A DNA stretch of 64,000 nucleotides, from assembly GCF_047301505.1 (NCBI RefSeq), contig NZ_CP154840.1, forward strand, positions 868,001 to 932,000. Direction: 5' to 3'. The notes below the pieces were generated by a model. The model did no database searches, was not told the DNA's origin, and saw only the letters and a program-made list of their open reading frames with translations. Positions within the stretch are counted from its first letter, which is position 1. Each line of letters starts with the position of its first letter. This document shows, piece by piece, positions 42,005 to 51,534 of the stretch. The position numbers and the translations under genes are program-made. The DNA comes from Lysinibacillus_B sp031181585. GTDB taxonomy: Bacteria > Bacillota > Bacilli > Bacillales_A > Planococcaceae.

Positions 42005-43318
42005 ATGACAGAACAAATTGTAAATGTAATCGGTGCCGGCCTTGCAGGGAGCGAGGCCGCATGGCAAATCGCCAAACGTGGCGTAAAGGTACGACTTTAT
42101 GAAATGCGACCTGTAAAGCAGACACCTGCTCATCACACGGATAAATTTGCGGAGCTTGTTTGCTCTAACTCGCTTCGTGCTAATAACCTGACGAATGCAG
42201 TAGGGGTTATAAAAGAGGAAATGCGCATTTTAGATTCAGTGATTATGAAAGCAGCCGATAAATGTTCGGTACCTGCTGGTGGAGCACTAGCAGTAGACCG
42301 TCATGAATTCGCTGGCTATGTAACAGAAGCGGTGAAAAACCATCCTCTAGTGGAAGTGATTCATGAAGAGGTAACAGAGATTCCAGAAGGTATTACTGTT
42401 GTTGCTACAGGGCCGTTAACATCGGAAGCATTAGCAAACAAAGTTAAAGAACTAACTGGTGAAGAGTATTTATACTTTTATGATGCCGCTGCACCAATCC
42501 TTGAAAAAGATAGCATTAACATGGATAAAGTCTATTTGAAATCTCGTTATGATAAAGGCGAGGCTGCTTATTTGAATTGTCCGATGACAAAGGAAGAGTT
42601 TGATGCATTCCGTGAAGCATTGATCACAGCAGAGTGTGCACCTTTGAAAGAGTTCGAAAAGGAAAAATACTTTGAAGGCTGTATGCCGATTGAAGTAATG
42701 GCAGCACGCGGAGAGAAGACAATGCTGTTTGGACCAATGAAGCCTGTGGGACTTGAAGATCCAAAAACAGACAAACGTCCATATGCAGTTGTTCAGCTGC
42801 GACAAGATGATGCAGCAGGAACACTTTATAATATTGTAGGGTTCCAAACCCATTTGAAATGGCCAGAACAAAAACGTGTATTTTCTATGATACCAGGGCT
42901 TGAAAATCTTGAGATCGTCCGTTATGGTGTAATGCACCGTAATACATTTATTAACTCGCCGCGCGTATTGAACAGCACATATCAGCTGCGCTCAAATCCA
43001 AACATTTTCTTTGCTGGTCAAATGACAGGTGTAGAAGGTTATGTAGAATCAGCTGGCAGCGGATTGATCGCAGGCATTAATGCAGCACGCTTAGCGAAAG
43101 GCGAAGAGCTATTACGATTCCCGCATGAGACAGCGCTAGGATCAATGGCACGCTATATTACAGAAGCTGACTCGAAAAACTTCCAGCCGATGAATGTAAA
43201 CTTTGGTTTATTCCCAGATTTAGGAGAAAGAATTAAGTCAAAAGTAGAACGTGCAGAACGTCATGCTGGACGTGCTTTGGATAAAATTCGAAATTTTGTG
43301 AATTCACAAACGATATAA
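42005..43318 (+). CDS. trmFO: Methylenetetrahydrofolate-tRNA (uracil-54 C5) methyltransferase TrmFO
   Basis: A folate- and FAD-dependent enzyme that makes m5U54 in the T-loop of tRNAs, replacing TrmA in many Firmicutes. The N-terminal dinucleotide site is VIGAGLAGSEAAWQIAKRG, and CSNSLRANN with catalytic Cys, plus GQMTGVEGYVES near the C-terminus, are family marks. Length 437. AAAGAGGT lies ahead of the ATG. Confidence 0.96.
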   Translation: MTEQIVNVIGAGLAGSEAAWQIAKRGVKVRLYEMRPVKQTPAHHTDKFAELVCSNSLRANNLTNAVGVIKEEMRILDSVIMKAADKCSVPAGGALAVDRHEFAGYVTEAVKNHPLVEVIHEEVTEIPEGITVVATGPLTSEALANKVKELTGEEYLYFYDAAAPILEKDSINMDKVYLKSRYDKGEAAYLNCPMTKEEFDAFREALITAECAPLKEFEKEKYFEGCMPIEVMAARGEKTMLFGPMKPVGLEDPKTDKRPYAVVQLRQDDAAGTLYNIVGFQTHLKWPEQKRVFSMIPGLENLEIVRYGVMHRNTFINSPRVLNSTYQLRSNPNIFFAGQMTGVEGYVESAGSGLIAGINAARLAKGEELLRFPHETALGSMARYITEADSKNFQPMNVNFGLFPDLGERIKSKVERAERHAGRALDKIRNFVNSQTI

Positions 43319-43327
43319 TTGCAAAAG

Positions 43328-43362
43328 GCCTCTTGAAGTTGTTATAATTTGAGAGGCTTTTT
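43328..43362 (+). terminator. Intrinsic terminator after trmFO
   Basis: GCCTCT and AGAGGC pair, with further weak pairing inside an 18-base gap, followed by TTTTT. Confidence 0.7.
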
Positions 43363-43457
43363 CCTATGTCTGAACGACTGAATTGCTTTAAATTGGAAAA
43401 AGAATCATCAAATTGTGAATGAAACATGGAAATTTTAATATATTACGCATATTTCTC

Positions 43458-43484
43458 TTGCACATTTTGATGGATGGGTATAGT
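43458..43484 (+). promoter_or_regulatory. Possible promoter of xerC-clpQ-clpY-codY
   Basis: TTGCAC (43458-43463) and TATAGT (43479-43484) are only 15 bases apart, so the match is imperfect. No better candidate was seen in the 210 bases before xerC. Confidence 0.3.
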
Positions 43485-43572
43485 GTCAGGATGTATGTTT
43501 TTTTATTAATAGTTACATAACTGATATAAGCCTGTTCAAATACTACCAAACGATAGCTTTGGAGGTAGGACC

Positions 43573-44472
43573 ATGTTGAATAATCCGACAGAAGCATTAA
43601 CGAGTTTTATTAAATACGTACAGCTAGAAAAAAACTTTTCCATACATACAGTGCGTGAGTACGAAGCAGATATTAAGCAGTTTTTACATTTTCTTGAACA
43701 AGAAGGCGTATATTGTTTAACAGATGTAGAGTATCTCCATGCGAGACTGTACGTAACAACGCTTTATGAAGAAAATATGGCAAGAACATCGATTTCAAGA
43801 AAGATTTCATCCATCAGGTCGTTTTTCCGCTACTTAAACCGTGAAGTTGATTTAGATGATGCACCATTTCGCTCACTATATCATCCTAAAAAAGAGGAAA
43901 GGCTTCCGAGCTTTTTTTATGAGGAGGAATTGCAGCAGCTATTTGCAGCTTCTAGTGGCGAAGATGAGAAATCAATTCGTAATATGGCGATTTTGGAATT
44001 GTTATATGCAACAGGGATTCGTGTAAGTGAATGTATATCGATTGAAGTAAATCAAATTGATTTTGCCTATTCCATTCTAAGGGTAATGGGTAAGGGGCGG
44101 AAAGAAAGAATTGTGCCATTTGGCCAGTATGCCCATAATGCATTAAAACGTTATATGGATGAAGTACGACCGAAGCTGATGAAAAATAAAGATCATCAAC
44201 GTTTATTTGTGAATATGCGGGGCGGAGAACTTACAGCCCGTGGGGTACGTCATATTTTAAGCGAGATGATGGAGGATGCTTCGCTTCATTCAAAAATTTA
44301 TCCGCATATGCTGCGCCACACATTTGCTACGCATTTGTTGAATAATGGCGCTGATCTGCGTACGGTTCAGGAATTGCTAGGACATGCACATCTTGCCTCT
44401 ACACAAGTGTATACGCATGTTACAAAAGAGCATCTTCGCAATACTTATATGAATACTCATCCAAGGGCTTAA
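43573..44472 (+). CDS. xerC: Tyrosine recombinase XerC (CodV)
   Basis: Resolves chromosome dimers at dif together with XerD. The 299-residue protein has an N-terminal SAM-like DNA-binding domain and the catalytic set: Arg in TGIRVSE, Lys in GKGRKERIVP, His-x-x-Arg in HMLRHTFATHLL, His in LGHAHLAST, and Tyr in QVYTHV. TTTGGAGG precedes the ATG. It begins the operon that ends with codY, as in B. subtilis. Confidence 0.95.
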   Translation: MLNNPTEALTSFIKYVQLEKNFSIHTVREYEADIKQFLHFLEQEGVYCLTDVEYLHARLYVTTLYEENMARTSISRKISSIRSFFRYLNREVDLDDAPFRSLYHPKKEERLPSFFYEEELQQLFAASSGEDEKSIRNMAILELLYATGIRVSECISIEVNQIDFAYSILRVMGKGRKERIVPFGQYAHNALKRYMDEVRPKLMKNKDHQRLFVNMRGGELTARGVRHILSEMMEDASLHSKIYPHMLRHTFATHLLNNGADLRTVQELLGHAHLASTQVYTHVTKEHLRNTYMNTHPRA

Positions 44473-44489
44473 TTGAAGGAGGAACATAC

Positions 44490-45032
44490 ATGGGACAAAT
44501 TCATGCAACAACGATTTTTGCTATTCATCATAACGGAAGTTGTGCAATGGCTGGCGATGGTCAAGTAACTTTGGGCAATGCAGTGGTAATGAAACACACG
44601 GCTAGAAAGGTCAGACGTCTGTTTAATGGGAAGGTTTTAGCTGGTTTTGCTGGCTCTGTAGCAGATGCTTTTACACTTTTTGAGATGTTTGAAGCTAAGC
44701 TGAATGAGTACAACGGGAATCTTATGCGTGCATCTGTAGAAGTAGCAAAGCAGTGGCGTGGCGATAAGATGCTCCGCCAGCTAGAGGCGATGTTATTGGT
44801 CATGGATGAAAATACGCTATTGTTAGTCTCCGGTACTGGGGAAGTCATCGAACCGGACGATGGAATTCTGGCTATTGGTTCAGGCGGGAATTATGCCCTT
44901 TCGGCAGGCCGTGCATTAAAAATACATGCTGGGGAGCATTTGTCTGCGAAAGAAATTGCAGAGGCTGCCTTAAAAACAGCCGCTGATATTTGTGTTTATA
45001 CAAACCATAATATTATCGTGGAGGCGCTATAA
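44490..45032 (+). CDS. clpQ: ATP-dependent protease subunit ClpQ (HslV)
   Basis: The proteolytic ring of the ClpYQ (HslUV) protease. The 180-residue protein has the beta-type fold with AGDGQVTLG, GFAGSVADAFTLF and IGSGGNYALSAGRA. The N-terminus reads MGQIHATTIFAI: the threonine pair that gives the nucleophile in HslV lies six residues in, so either a short propeptide is cut off or activity differs. GGAGG lies ten bases before the only good ATG. The stop overlaps the clpY ATG by one base. Confidence 0.95.
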   Translation: MGQIHATTIFAIHHNGSCAMAGDGQVTLGNAVVMKHTARKVRRLFNGKVLAGFAGSVADAFTLFEMFEAKLNEYNGNLMRASVEVAKQWRGDKMLRQLEAMLLVMDENTLLLVSGTGEVIEPDDGILAIGSGGNYALSAGRALKIHAGEHLSAKEIAEAALKTAADICVYTNHNIIVEAL

Positions 45033-46417
45033 TGAAAAATGCAAATCTGACGCCAAGACAAATTACGGAAAGTTTAAATCGTCATATAGTAGGTCAAAAT
45101 GAAGCTAAGCGAGCGGTAGCTATTGCCCTGCGTAACCGTTACCGCCGATCGTTATTATCAGAAGAAATGAAGACGGAAATCATTCCGAAAAATATTTTGA
45201 TGATTGGGCCTACAGGAGTAGGGAAAACAGAAATTGCCCGCCGTATTGCTAAGCTGACAAATGCACCGTTTATAAAGGTAGAGGCAACGAAGTTTACAGA
45301 AGTCGGCTATGTCGGCAGGGACGTAGAGTCAATGGTTCGTGATTTAGTGGAAGCATCTCGCCGTTTAGTAAAAGAAGAGATGACAGAGGCTGTACAGGAA
45401 CAGGCAGAAAAAATGGCCAACGATGCGTTAGTAAAACTTCTTGTACCGTCAAAGTCCAAGTCAAAAATGCCGCAAAATCCTTTTGCGATGTTGTTTGGAG
45501 GTCAGCAGGAAGAGCAGCAGCAAAGCTCGCCTCAGGAAGAGGCGGAAGTTCGTTCACGACGTGCGCAGATAGCGGAGGATTTAAAAGCAGGAAAGCTTGA
45601 GGAACAATGGGTGACAATTGAAGTAACAGAGCAGGCTCCGTCCATGTTTGATATGATGCCGGGTATGGAACATAATGCAGGCATGCAGGATATGCTTTCA
45701 AGCTTAATGCCGAAAAAGACGAAAAAGCGTAAAGTGAAAGTAAAAGATGCTCGCCGCCTTCTTACATTAGAAGAAGCAAATAAGCTCATTGATGCTGATG
45801 AGCTTGCTCAGGAAGCGATTATGCGTGCGGAACAGGCTGGGATTATTTTCATTGATGAAATTGATAAAATTGCCAGCAAAGGTTCCACATCTGCTGAAGT
45901 TTCACGAGAAGGCGTACAGCGAGACATTCTTCCAATTGTGGAAGGGTCAACTGTGACAACAAAATACGGTACGGTAAAAACTGATTACATGTTATTTATT
46001 GCTGCAGGTGCATTCCATGTATCAAAACCGAGCGATCTGATTCCCGAGCTTCAAGGACGCTTCCCAATCCGGGTAGAGCTTGAGAAATTAACAAAGGAAG
46101 ACTTTGTACGGATTTTACAAGAACCGGATCAATCTTTAATTCTGCAGTATAAATCATTATTAGAGACAGAAGGCGTTACGATTGATTTTACGGATGAAGC
46201 AATTGAACGAATTGCGGAGATTGCAACAGAAGTGAATCAAGAAACAGACAATATTGGAGCGCGGCGCCTGCATACAATTTTAGAACGGCTGTTGGAAGAA
46301 TTATCTTTTGAAGCCTCTGAAATTGCCCCGGCCCATATCGAGATAACACCAAGTTATATAGATCAGAAACTTGGAGATATAGTAAAAAACAAAGATTTGT
46401 CACAATTTATTTTATAA
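45032..46417 (+). CDS. clpY: ATP-dependent protease ATPase subunit ClpY (HslU)
   Basis: The AAA+ unfoldase partner of ClpQ. Walker A is GPTGVGKT (residues 59-66), the pore loop is GYVGRDVES, and Walker B is IIFIDEIDK. The inserted I domain (about 110-240) has a Gln/Glu-rich stretch. The C-terminus SQFIL is the tail that activates the peptidase ring. Length 461. It starts immediately at the clpQ stop. Confidence 0.96.
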   Translation: MKNANLTPRQITESLNRHIVGQNEAKRAVAIALRNRYRRSLLSEEMKTEIIPKNILMIGPTGVGKTEIARRIAKLTNAPFIKVEATKFTEVGYVGRDVESMVRDLVEASRRLVKEEMTEAVQEQAEKMANDALVKLLVPSKSKSKMPQNPFAMLFGGQQEEQQQSSPQEEAEVRSRRAQIAEDLKAGKLEEQWVTIEVTEQAPSMFDMMPGMEHNAGMQDMLSSLMPKKTKKRKVKVKDARRLLTLEEANKLIDADELAQEAIMRAEQAGIIFIDEIDKIASKGSTSAEVSREGVQRDILPIVEGSTVTTKYGTVKTDYMLFIAAGAFHVSKPSDLIPELQGRFPIRVELEKLTKEDFVRILQEPDQSLILQYKSLLETEGVTIDFTDEAIERIAEIATEVNQETDNIGARRLHTILERLLEELSFEASEIAPAHIEITPSYIDQKLGDIVKNKDLSQFIL

Positions 46418-46503
46418 AAAGTCGAATTAGTTTCTTTAAATTGTAAAAACCTTTAGAATATTTAGTGAATTGATCGTTTAGTAAAAGTAGGAGGACACAT
46501 ATA

Positions 46504-47283
46504 ATGAATTTATTAACAAAAACTCGTAAAATTAATGCGATGCTTCAGGCGTCTGCAGGTAAGCCGGTAAACTTTAAGGAAATGGCAGACACATTAGGGG
46601 ACATTATTGATAGCAATGTCTTTATCGTCAGCCGTAAAGGGAAATTATTAGGTATATCAATCCACCAGCAAATCGAAAATGAGCGTATGAAAAAAATGTT
46701 TGAAGAGCGCCAGTTCCCAGAAGGTTATACACAAAGCCTGTTCAGCATTACAGAAACTTCGCCGAATATTGACATCGAAAGCGAATACACAGCATTTCCT
46801 GTAGAAAATAAAGATTTATTTGCATCAGGTTTAACAACAATCGTACCGATCATTGGCGGCGGTGAGCGTCTAGGTACATTAATTTTAGCTCGCATCAATG
46901 ACCAGTTCGAGGATGATGATTTAATTCTTGCTGAGTATGGTGCTACAGTAGTAGGGATGGAAATCCTGCGCGAAAAAGCTGAGGAAATTGAGGAAGAAGC
47001 TCGTTCAAAAGCTGTTGTTCAAATGGCCATCAATTCCTTATCTTACTCAGAACTAGAGGCGATTGAGCATATTTTTGAAGAACTTGATGGTAATGAAGGC
47101 CTACTGGTAGCTTCAAAAATCGCAGACCGTGTCGGTATTACGCGTTCTGTTATCGTAAATGCTCTTCGTAAACTAGAGTCTGCGGGTGTAATCGAGTCTC
47201 GTTCTTTAGGCATGAAAGGTACTTACATCAAAGTATTGAATGATAAGTTCCTAGCTGCATTAGCTGAAATCAAGATGAAATAA
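46504..47283 (+). CDS. codY: GTP-sensing global repressor CodY
   Basis: CodY responds to branched-chain amino acids and GTP and represses many nutrient-limited genes, including motility genes in some Bacillus. The 259-residue protein has an N-terminal GAF domain (about 1-155), a linker helix, and a C-terminal winged HTH (ASKIADRVGITRSVIVNALRKLE). TAGGAGG precedes the ATG. An 86-base gap separates it from clpY, so extra control is possible. It lies directly upstream of the fla/che operon. Confidence 0.97.
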   Translation: MNLLTKTRKINAMLQASAGKPVNFKEMADTLGDIIDSNVFIVSRKGKLLGISIHQQIENERMKKMFEERQFPEGYTQSLFSITETSPNIDIESEYTAFPVENKDLFASGLTTIVPIIGGGERLGTLILARINDQFEDDDLILAEYGATVVGMEILREKAEEIEEEARSKAVVQMAINSLSYSELEAIEHIFEELDGNEGLLVASKIADRVGITRSVIVNALRKLESAGVIESRSLGMKGTYIKVLNDKFLAALAEIKMK

Positions 47284-47303
47284 GGGTTTTCTTGTGTAGG
47301 AAG

Positions 47304-47343
47304 CGCAGATAAAGTCACGGATCGACTTTATCTGCGTTTTTAT
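47304..47343 (+). terminator. Intrinsic terminator after codY
   Basis: CGCAGATAAAGTC and GACTTTATCTGCG form a perfect 13-bp stem around a seven-base loop, then TTTTT. It separates codY from fla/che. Confidence 0.94.
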
Positions 47344-47657
47344 ATTGCTTTTTAAATATGATGCCAGTAAAATAATGGAGGCAAAAAATAACACTTTGGT
47401 AATTCTTTCTTAATATGCCTTTCGTATCTTAATGAGTCGAATGTATAGGAGTTTAACCAGGGCATTAATGACAGAGAAACTAGAGGGTATTTGTCGAATA
47501 TGAATGAATTGTGAAGAAAAATAGGTTAAATGTCCTACCAAATAGCGACAAAAGTCAATAGACAACATATTACAACTTCATTACAATTGGTTTATTGGTT
47601 AAGTTGGATAAGATTTCATGTGAAAATATTCAGTTTATTATTATTGAGGTGAAAGTT
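47344..47657 (+). promoter_or_regulatory. Fla/che operon upstream region
   Basis: A 314-base A+T-rich stretch without a supportable gene. TTGGTT (47587-47592) and TAAGAT (47609-47614), 16 bases apart, could be a sigma-A promoter, and TTGGTT repeats just downstream. I found no good sigma-D site (TAAA, 15 bases, GCCGATAT) and no clear CodY box. Confidence 0.4.
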
Positions 47658-48050
47658 TTGGACTTGTTTGGTGGGACAATTAGCAGTTTAGAAAAAGGGC
47701 TTTCTTATGCAACATTAAAAAATAAGGCGATCGCACAAAATATAGCGAATGTAGATACGCCGAATTATAAGGCAAAAGAAGTAAGCTTCAAACAAATCTT
47801 TGAGAATGTTCAAAAGGAGCCGCTTGCTTCTTATAAAACAGACGCTCGGCACTATAATTTTGAAATTGGGCAGTCAACACCGGGTTTATACAGCTATGAC
47901 AATTTCCGCGCACGCCCAAATGGTAACGGAGTGAATATGGATGCTGAACAGGCAAGCCTGGCAGAAAATCAAATTTATTACAATGCACTCATAGATCGTG
48001 TAGGCGGGAAATTGAGTTCGCTGAATAATGTTATAAAAGGAGGGAAATAA
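47658..48050 (+). CDS. flgB: Flagellar basal body rod protein FlgB
   Basis: A proximal rod subunit exported through the flagellar apparatus. Start TTG 47658 (MDLFGGTISSLEKGL) comes five bases after GAGGTGA; the ATG at 47595 lies 21 codons upstream in non-conserved sequence. The hallmark IAQNIANVDTPNYKAKEV is at residues 26-43. Length 130. It is the first gene of the fla/che operon. Confidence 0.95.
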   Translation: MDLFGGTISSLEKGLSYATLKNKAIAQNIANVDTPNYKAKEVSFKQIFENVQKEPLASYKTDARHYNFEIGQSTPGLYSYDNFRARPNGNGVNMDAEQASLAENQIYYNALIDRVGGKLSSLNNVIKGGK

Positions 48051-48052
48051 CG

Positions 48053-48520
48053 TTGACAATCTTCCATAGTATGAATACGACAGCTTCTGCATTAACTACG
48101 CAGAGACTTCGAATGGATGTTATTTCTTCCAACATTGCAAATGTCGACACGACTCGTGCTCGTCAGGTAAATGGCGAGTGGGAGCCTTATCGCAAAAAAT
48201 CGGTTGTATTGGCAGAGCAGCAAGACGGCCGCTTCAACAGCTTTCTCAATGTGGCGATGGGCAATTCCTCAAAAGAAGCGGTTGGTAACGGAGTAAAAGT
48301 GAGAGAAATCAAAGAAAATACAGAAACTCCATTTAAGCTTGTATATGATCCAACTCATCCAGATGCGAATGCAGAGGGATATGTACAAACCTCCAATGTA
48401 GATTTATTGACAGAAATGGTTGACCTTATTTCAGCTTCACGATCTTACGAAGCAAATATCACAATGTTTAATGCAAATAAAGCAATGTTAACAAAAGCGC
48501 TGGAAATCGGTAAAGGATAA
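48053..48520 (+). CDS. flgC: Flagellar basal body rod protein FlgC
   Basis: Rod subunit of 155 residues with the N-terminal SSNIANVDTTR motif and the C-terminal NVDLLTEMVDLISASRSYEANI. TTG 48053 is used, with AAGGAGGG nine bases before it. It starts two bases after the flgB stop. Confidence 0.95.
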   Translation: MTIFHSMNTTASALTTQRLRMDVISSNIANVDTTRARQVNGEWEPYRKKSVVLAEQQDGRFNSFLNVAMGNSSKEAVGNGVKVREIKENTETPFKLVYDPTHPDANAEGYVQTSNVDLLTEMVDLISASRSYEANITMFNANKAMLTKALEIGKG

Positions 48521-48538
48521 GATTTAGGAGGATAGGAA

Positions 48539-48847
48539 ATGGCAATTAACTCTGTCTCAATGATGACACCGCCAATGGTGAATGAAGCAACAAAAGTCTC
48601 GATACCCGTTACATCTTCAGAAGCACAGCAAACATTCGCAACTACACTGAAGGATGCAATAGCGAATGTGAATGCTCAGCAAATCCAGTCAGATACGATG
48701 ACGGAAAAATTGATTAACGGCGGAGACGTTGAATTACATGAAGTGATGATTGCTTCTCAAAAAGCAAGTGTTACATTAAATGCAACAATGGAAGTTCGTA
48801 ATAAGGTGATAGAAGCCTACCAAGAGATTATGAGAATGTCTGTATAA
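48539..48847 (+). CDS. fliE: Flagellar hook-basal body protein FliE
   Basis: The adaptor between the MS ring and rod. A 102-residue protein with the C-terminal helical part VELHEVMIASQKASVTLNAT, then VRNKVIEAYQEIMRM, typical for FliE. TTAGGAGGATAGGAA precedes the ATG. Confidence 0.95.
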   Translation: MAINSVSMMTPPMVNEATKVSIPVTSSEAQQTFATTLKDAIANVNAQQIQSDTMTEKLINGGDVELHEVMIASQKASVTLNATMEVRNKVIEAYQEIMRMSV

Positions 48848-48907
48848 TCCAAAGGTGAAAGCGAATCATAAATTGTTGGAGCATTCACTATAACCGGAGG
48901 ATTCATA

Positions 48908-50506
48908 ATGAATGAACGATTAACAAAAGTAAAAACGGATTCGACAAAATTTTGGTCGAGTCGTACAAGAAATCAAAAAGGTGCGATTATCGGTACAATC
49001 GTAGCAATTATTGCAATAGCGGCAACACTTACCTACTTCTCTACTAGAACAACGATGGCTCAATTGTTTACGGGTCTATCTACTACTGAGGCAGGACAAA
49101 TTGCAGATGTATTGACAGCACAGGGAACGGCATATGAGCTGGCAAATGGAGGAACTACTATATTAGTGCCGGAAGAACAAGTAGATCAGTTAAAGGTATC
49201 TCTTGCTTCTCAAGGCTACCCAGAGACGGGGGCTATCAGTAATTCCTTCTTTACGGAAAATGCCGGGTTTGGTATGACGGATAATGAATTTAATGTAATC
49301 AAGTTAGCAGCAACACAAACAGAGCTTGCTAACCTAATTAAGCAGATCGAAGGCGTCAAGGATGCAAAAGTAATGATTTCGATGCCGGAGGAAGGAATTT
49401 TTATTCAAGATCCTACTTCTGAATCAAGCGTGGCGATCATTTTAAATACAGAGCCGGGCCATAAGTTTACAAATGAACAAATCCAGACATTATATAACCT
49501 TGTAGCAAAAAGCATTCCAAACTTAAGTACAGAGAATATTGAGATTTCCAATCAGTATGCAGAGTATTACGATTTGAATACCGCACAAAACGACAGTGGT
49601 TCAACAACAACCGCCGAAGGGCAGATGGCTGTCAAAAAAACAGTGGAACGAGATATTCAACGTCAAGTGCAAGATATGCTTGGTACGATGATGGGACAAG
49701 ATAAAGTCATTGTTTCCGTTACAACGGATATTGATTTTAAACAGGAAAATCGGGAAGAAAACTTAGTACAGCCGGTTGATGAAGAAAATGTTGAGGGAAT
49801 TGCTATCAGTGCACAGCGTATTACCGAGACATATACAGGAAGCGGTGCTGCAGCGGCTGGTGTACCGGAAGCGGAAAATGTGACTGATAACTTCACAGAT
49901 TACCAAGAGGGGACAACAGGAGATGGAGATTATGAACGAGTAGAGGAAACAATCAATAATGATGTGAACCGCATTCGTCGTGAAATCCAGGAAAGCCCTT
50001 ATAAAATTCGCAATCTAGGTATTCAAGTGATGGTAGAGCCACCTGATGCTACTGATCCGACTTCATTAGATACAGCAGTTCAGGAAGATATTGAACAAAT
50101 TCTATCAACTATCGTTCGTACGACGCTAGATAAAGAGGCAGCTGGTGATTTAACGGAAGAAGAAATAAGTGATAAAGTAGTTGTCTCTGTTCAGCCATTC
50201 TATGGTAAAGCCGTAACAGAAACGGAGCCTGAGTCAGTTATTCCATGGTGGGCATGGGTAGTTGGCGGTATTCTATTAGCTGCCATTGGTTTACTTGTAT
50301 TCTTCATCCTGCGTTCAAGAAAGCGTAAGCGTGAAGAAGAAGAGCTAAGTATTATGGAGCAGCAGCAGGAATTAATAGAGGTAGAAGATATCTCAGAAGA
50401 AAAAGAGACTGAAGCGACTGTGCGCCGTAAACAGCTTGAAAAAATGGCAAAGGACAAGCCAGAAGATTTTGCAAAGCTGCTGCGTAGCTGGATTGCTGAA
50501 GAGTAA
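48908..50506 (+). CDS. fliF: Flagellar MS-ring protein FliF
   Basis: Forms the membrane-embedded MS ring. The 532-residue protein has two membrane segments (about 25-46 and 444-465), between them ring-building motifs with LSTTEAGQIADVLTAQGT and a Thr/Gly/Asp-rich loop, and a C-terminal tail that binds FliG (KPEDFAKLLRSWIAEE). CCGGAGG precedes the ATG. Confidence 0.96.
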   Translation: MNERLTKVKTDSTKFWSSRTRNQKGAIIGTIVAIIAIAATLTYFSTRTTMAQLFTGLSTTEAGQIADVLTAQGTAYELANGGTTILVPEEQVDQLKVSLASQGYPETGAISNSFFTENAGFGMTDNEFNVIKLAATQTELANLIKQIEGVKDAKVMISMPEEGIFIQDPTSESSVAIILNTEPGHKFTNEQIQTLYNLVAKSIPNLSTENIEISNQYAEYYDLNTAQNDSGSTTTAEGQMAVKKTVERDIQRQVQDMLGTMMGQDKVIVSVTTDIDFKQENREENLVQPVDEENVEGIAISAQRITETYTGSGAAAAGVPEAENVTDNFTDYQEGTTGDGDYERVEETINNDVNRIRREIQESPYKIRNLGIQVMVEPPDATDPTSLDTAVQEDIEQILSTIVRTTLDKEAAGDLTEEEISDKVVVSVQPFYGKAVTETEPESVIPWWAWVVGGILLAAIGLLVFFILRSRKRKREEEELSIMEQQQELIEVEDISEEKETEATVRRKQLEKMAKDKPEDFAKLLRSWIAEE

Positions 50507-50520
50507 TGGGAGGTTCGGCA

Positions 50521-51534
50521 GTGTCTAAGAAAGACAAGGAGTTATCAGGAAAGCAAAAGGCCGCTTTGTTGTTGATTTCTCTAGGGCCAGAAGTTTCGGC
50601 TTCTGTTTATAAACATTTAAGCGAAGAAGAAATTGAGCGCTTAACGCTTGAAATCTCAGGCGTGAAAAAAGTGGAATCTAATGTAAAAGAGAATATTATT
50701 GAAGAGTTTCACAATATAGCATTAGCTCAAGATTATATTACACAAGGCGGGATCGGGTATGCAAAAACGGTTTTAGAAAAGGCACTGGGCGCAGATCAAG
50801 CACAGGCTATCCTAAACCGTTTGACATCTTCCTTACAGGTGCGCCCGTTTGACTTTGCACGCAAGGCAGACCCGTCTCAAATCTTTAACTTTATCCAAAA
50901 TGAGCATCCTCAAACAATTGCGCTCATTTTATCTTATTTAGAGCCTGGCCAGGCGGGAATTATTTTATCCTCTCTGCCTCAGGAGGTACAGGCGGATATC
51001 GCAAAAAGGATTGCTGTAATGGATTCAACCTCACCAGAAGTTATCAGCGAAATTGAGTCTGTTCTAGAGCGCAAGCTTTCTTCGACAGTAACGCAGGATT
51101 ACACGGAAACGGGTGGTGTCGATGCGGTTGTGGAAGTACTGAACGGAGTAGACAGACAGACAGAGAAAACAATTTTGGATGCACTGGAAATTCAGGATCC
51201 GGAGCTGGCGGAAGAAATCAAAAAGCGCATGTTTGTATTCGAAGATATTGTTACGCTGGATAATCGTTCAATTCAACGTGTAATCCGCGATTGTGAAAAT
51301 GAAGACCTGCTACTTTCTATGAAGGTTTCAAGCGAGGAAGTAAAGGAAATTATTTTCCGCAATATGTCACAGCGTATGGCTGAAACATTCCGCGAAGAGA
51401 TGGAAATAATGGGACCGGTTCGACTGCGGGATGTAGAGGAAGCACAATCCCGTATAGTAGCGGTAATCCGCCGATTAGAGGATGCTGGAGAAATTATCAT
51501 TGCACGTGGCGGAGGAGATGACGTCATTGTCTAG
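50521..51534 (+). CDS. fliG: Flagellar motor switch protein FliG
   Basis: Part of the rotor that meets the stator proteins. GTG 50521 has GGGAGG six bases ahead; ATG 50506 lies on the fliF stop before the site. The 337-residue protein shows SGKQKAALLLISLG at the N-terminus, EHPQTIALILSYL in the middle, and C-terminal charged torque helix MFVFEDIVTLDNRSIQRV. It overlaps fliH. Confidence 0.95.
   Translation: MSKKDKELSGKQKAALLLISLGPEVSASVYKHLSEEEIERLTLEISGVKKVESNVKENIIEEFHNIALAQDYITQGGIGYAKTVLEKALGADQAQAILNRLTSSLQVRPFDFARKADPSQIFNFIQNEHPQTIALILSYLEPGQAGIILSSLPQEVQADIAKRIAVMDSTSPEVISEIESVLERKLSSTVTQDYTETGGVDAVVEVLNGVDRQTEKTILDALEIQDPELAEEIKKRMFVFEDIVTLDNRSIQRVIRDCENEDLLLSMKVSSEEVKEIIFRNMSQRMAETFREEMEIMGPVRLRDVEEAQSRIVAVIRRLEDAGEIIIARGGGDDVIV

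Noticed and set aside
46418..46503. CodY box before codY
   Set aside because: AATTAGTTTCTTTAAATT has an insertion relative to the 15-base consensus and too many mismatches to support a site.
47595..47657. 21-residue N-terminal extension of FlgB from ATG 47595
   Set aside because: No ribosome site, and the conserved FlgB start coincides with TTG 47658 behind GAGGTGA.
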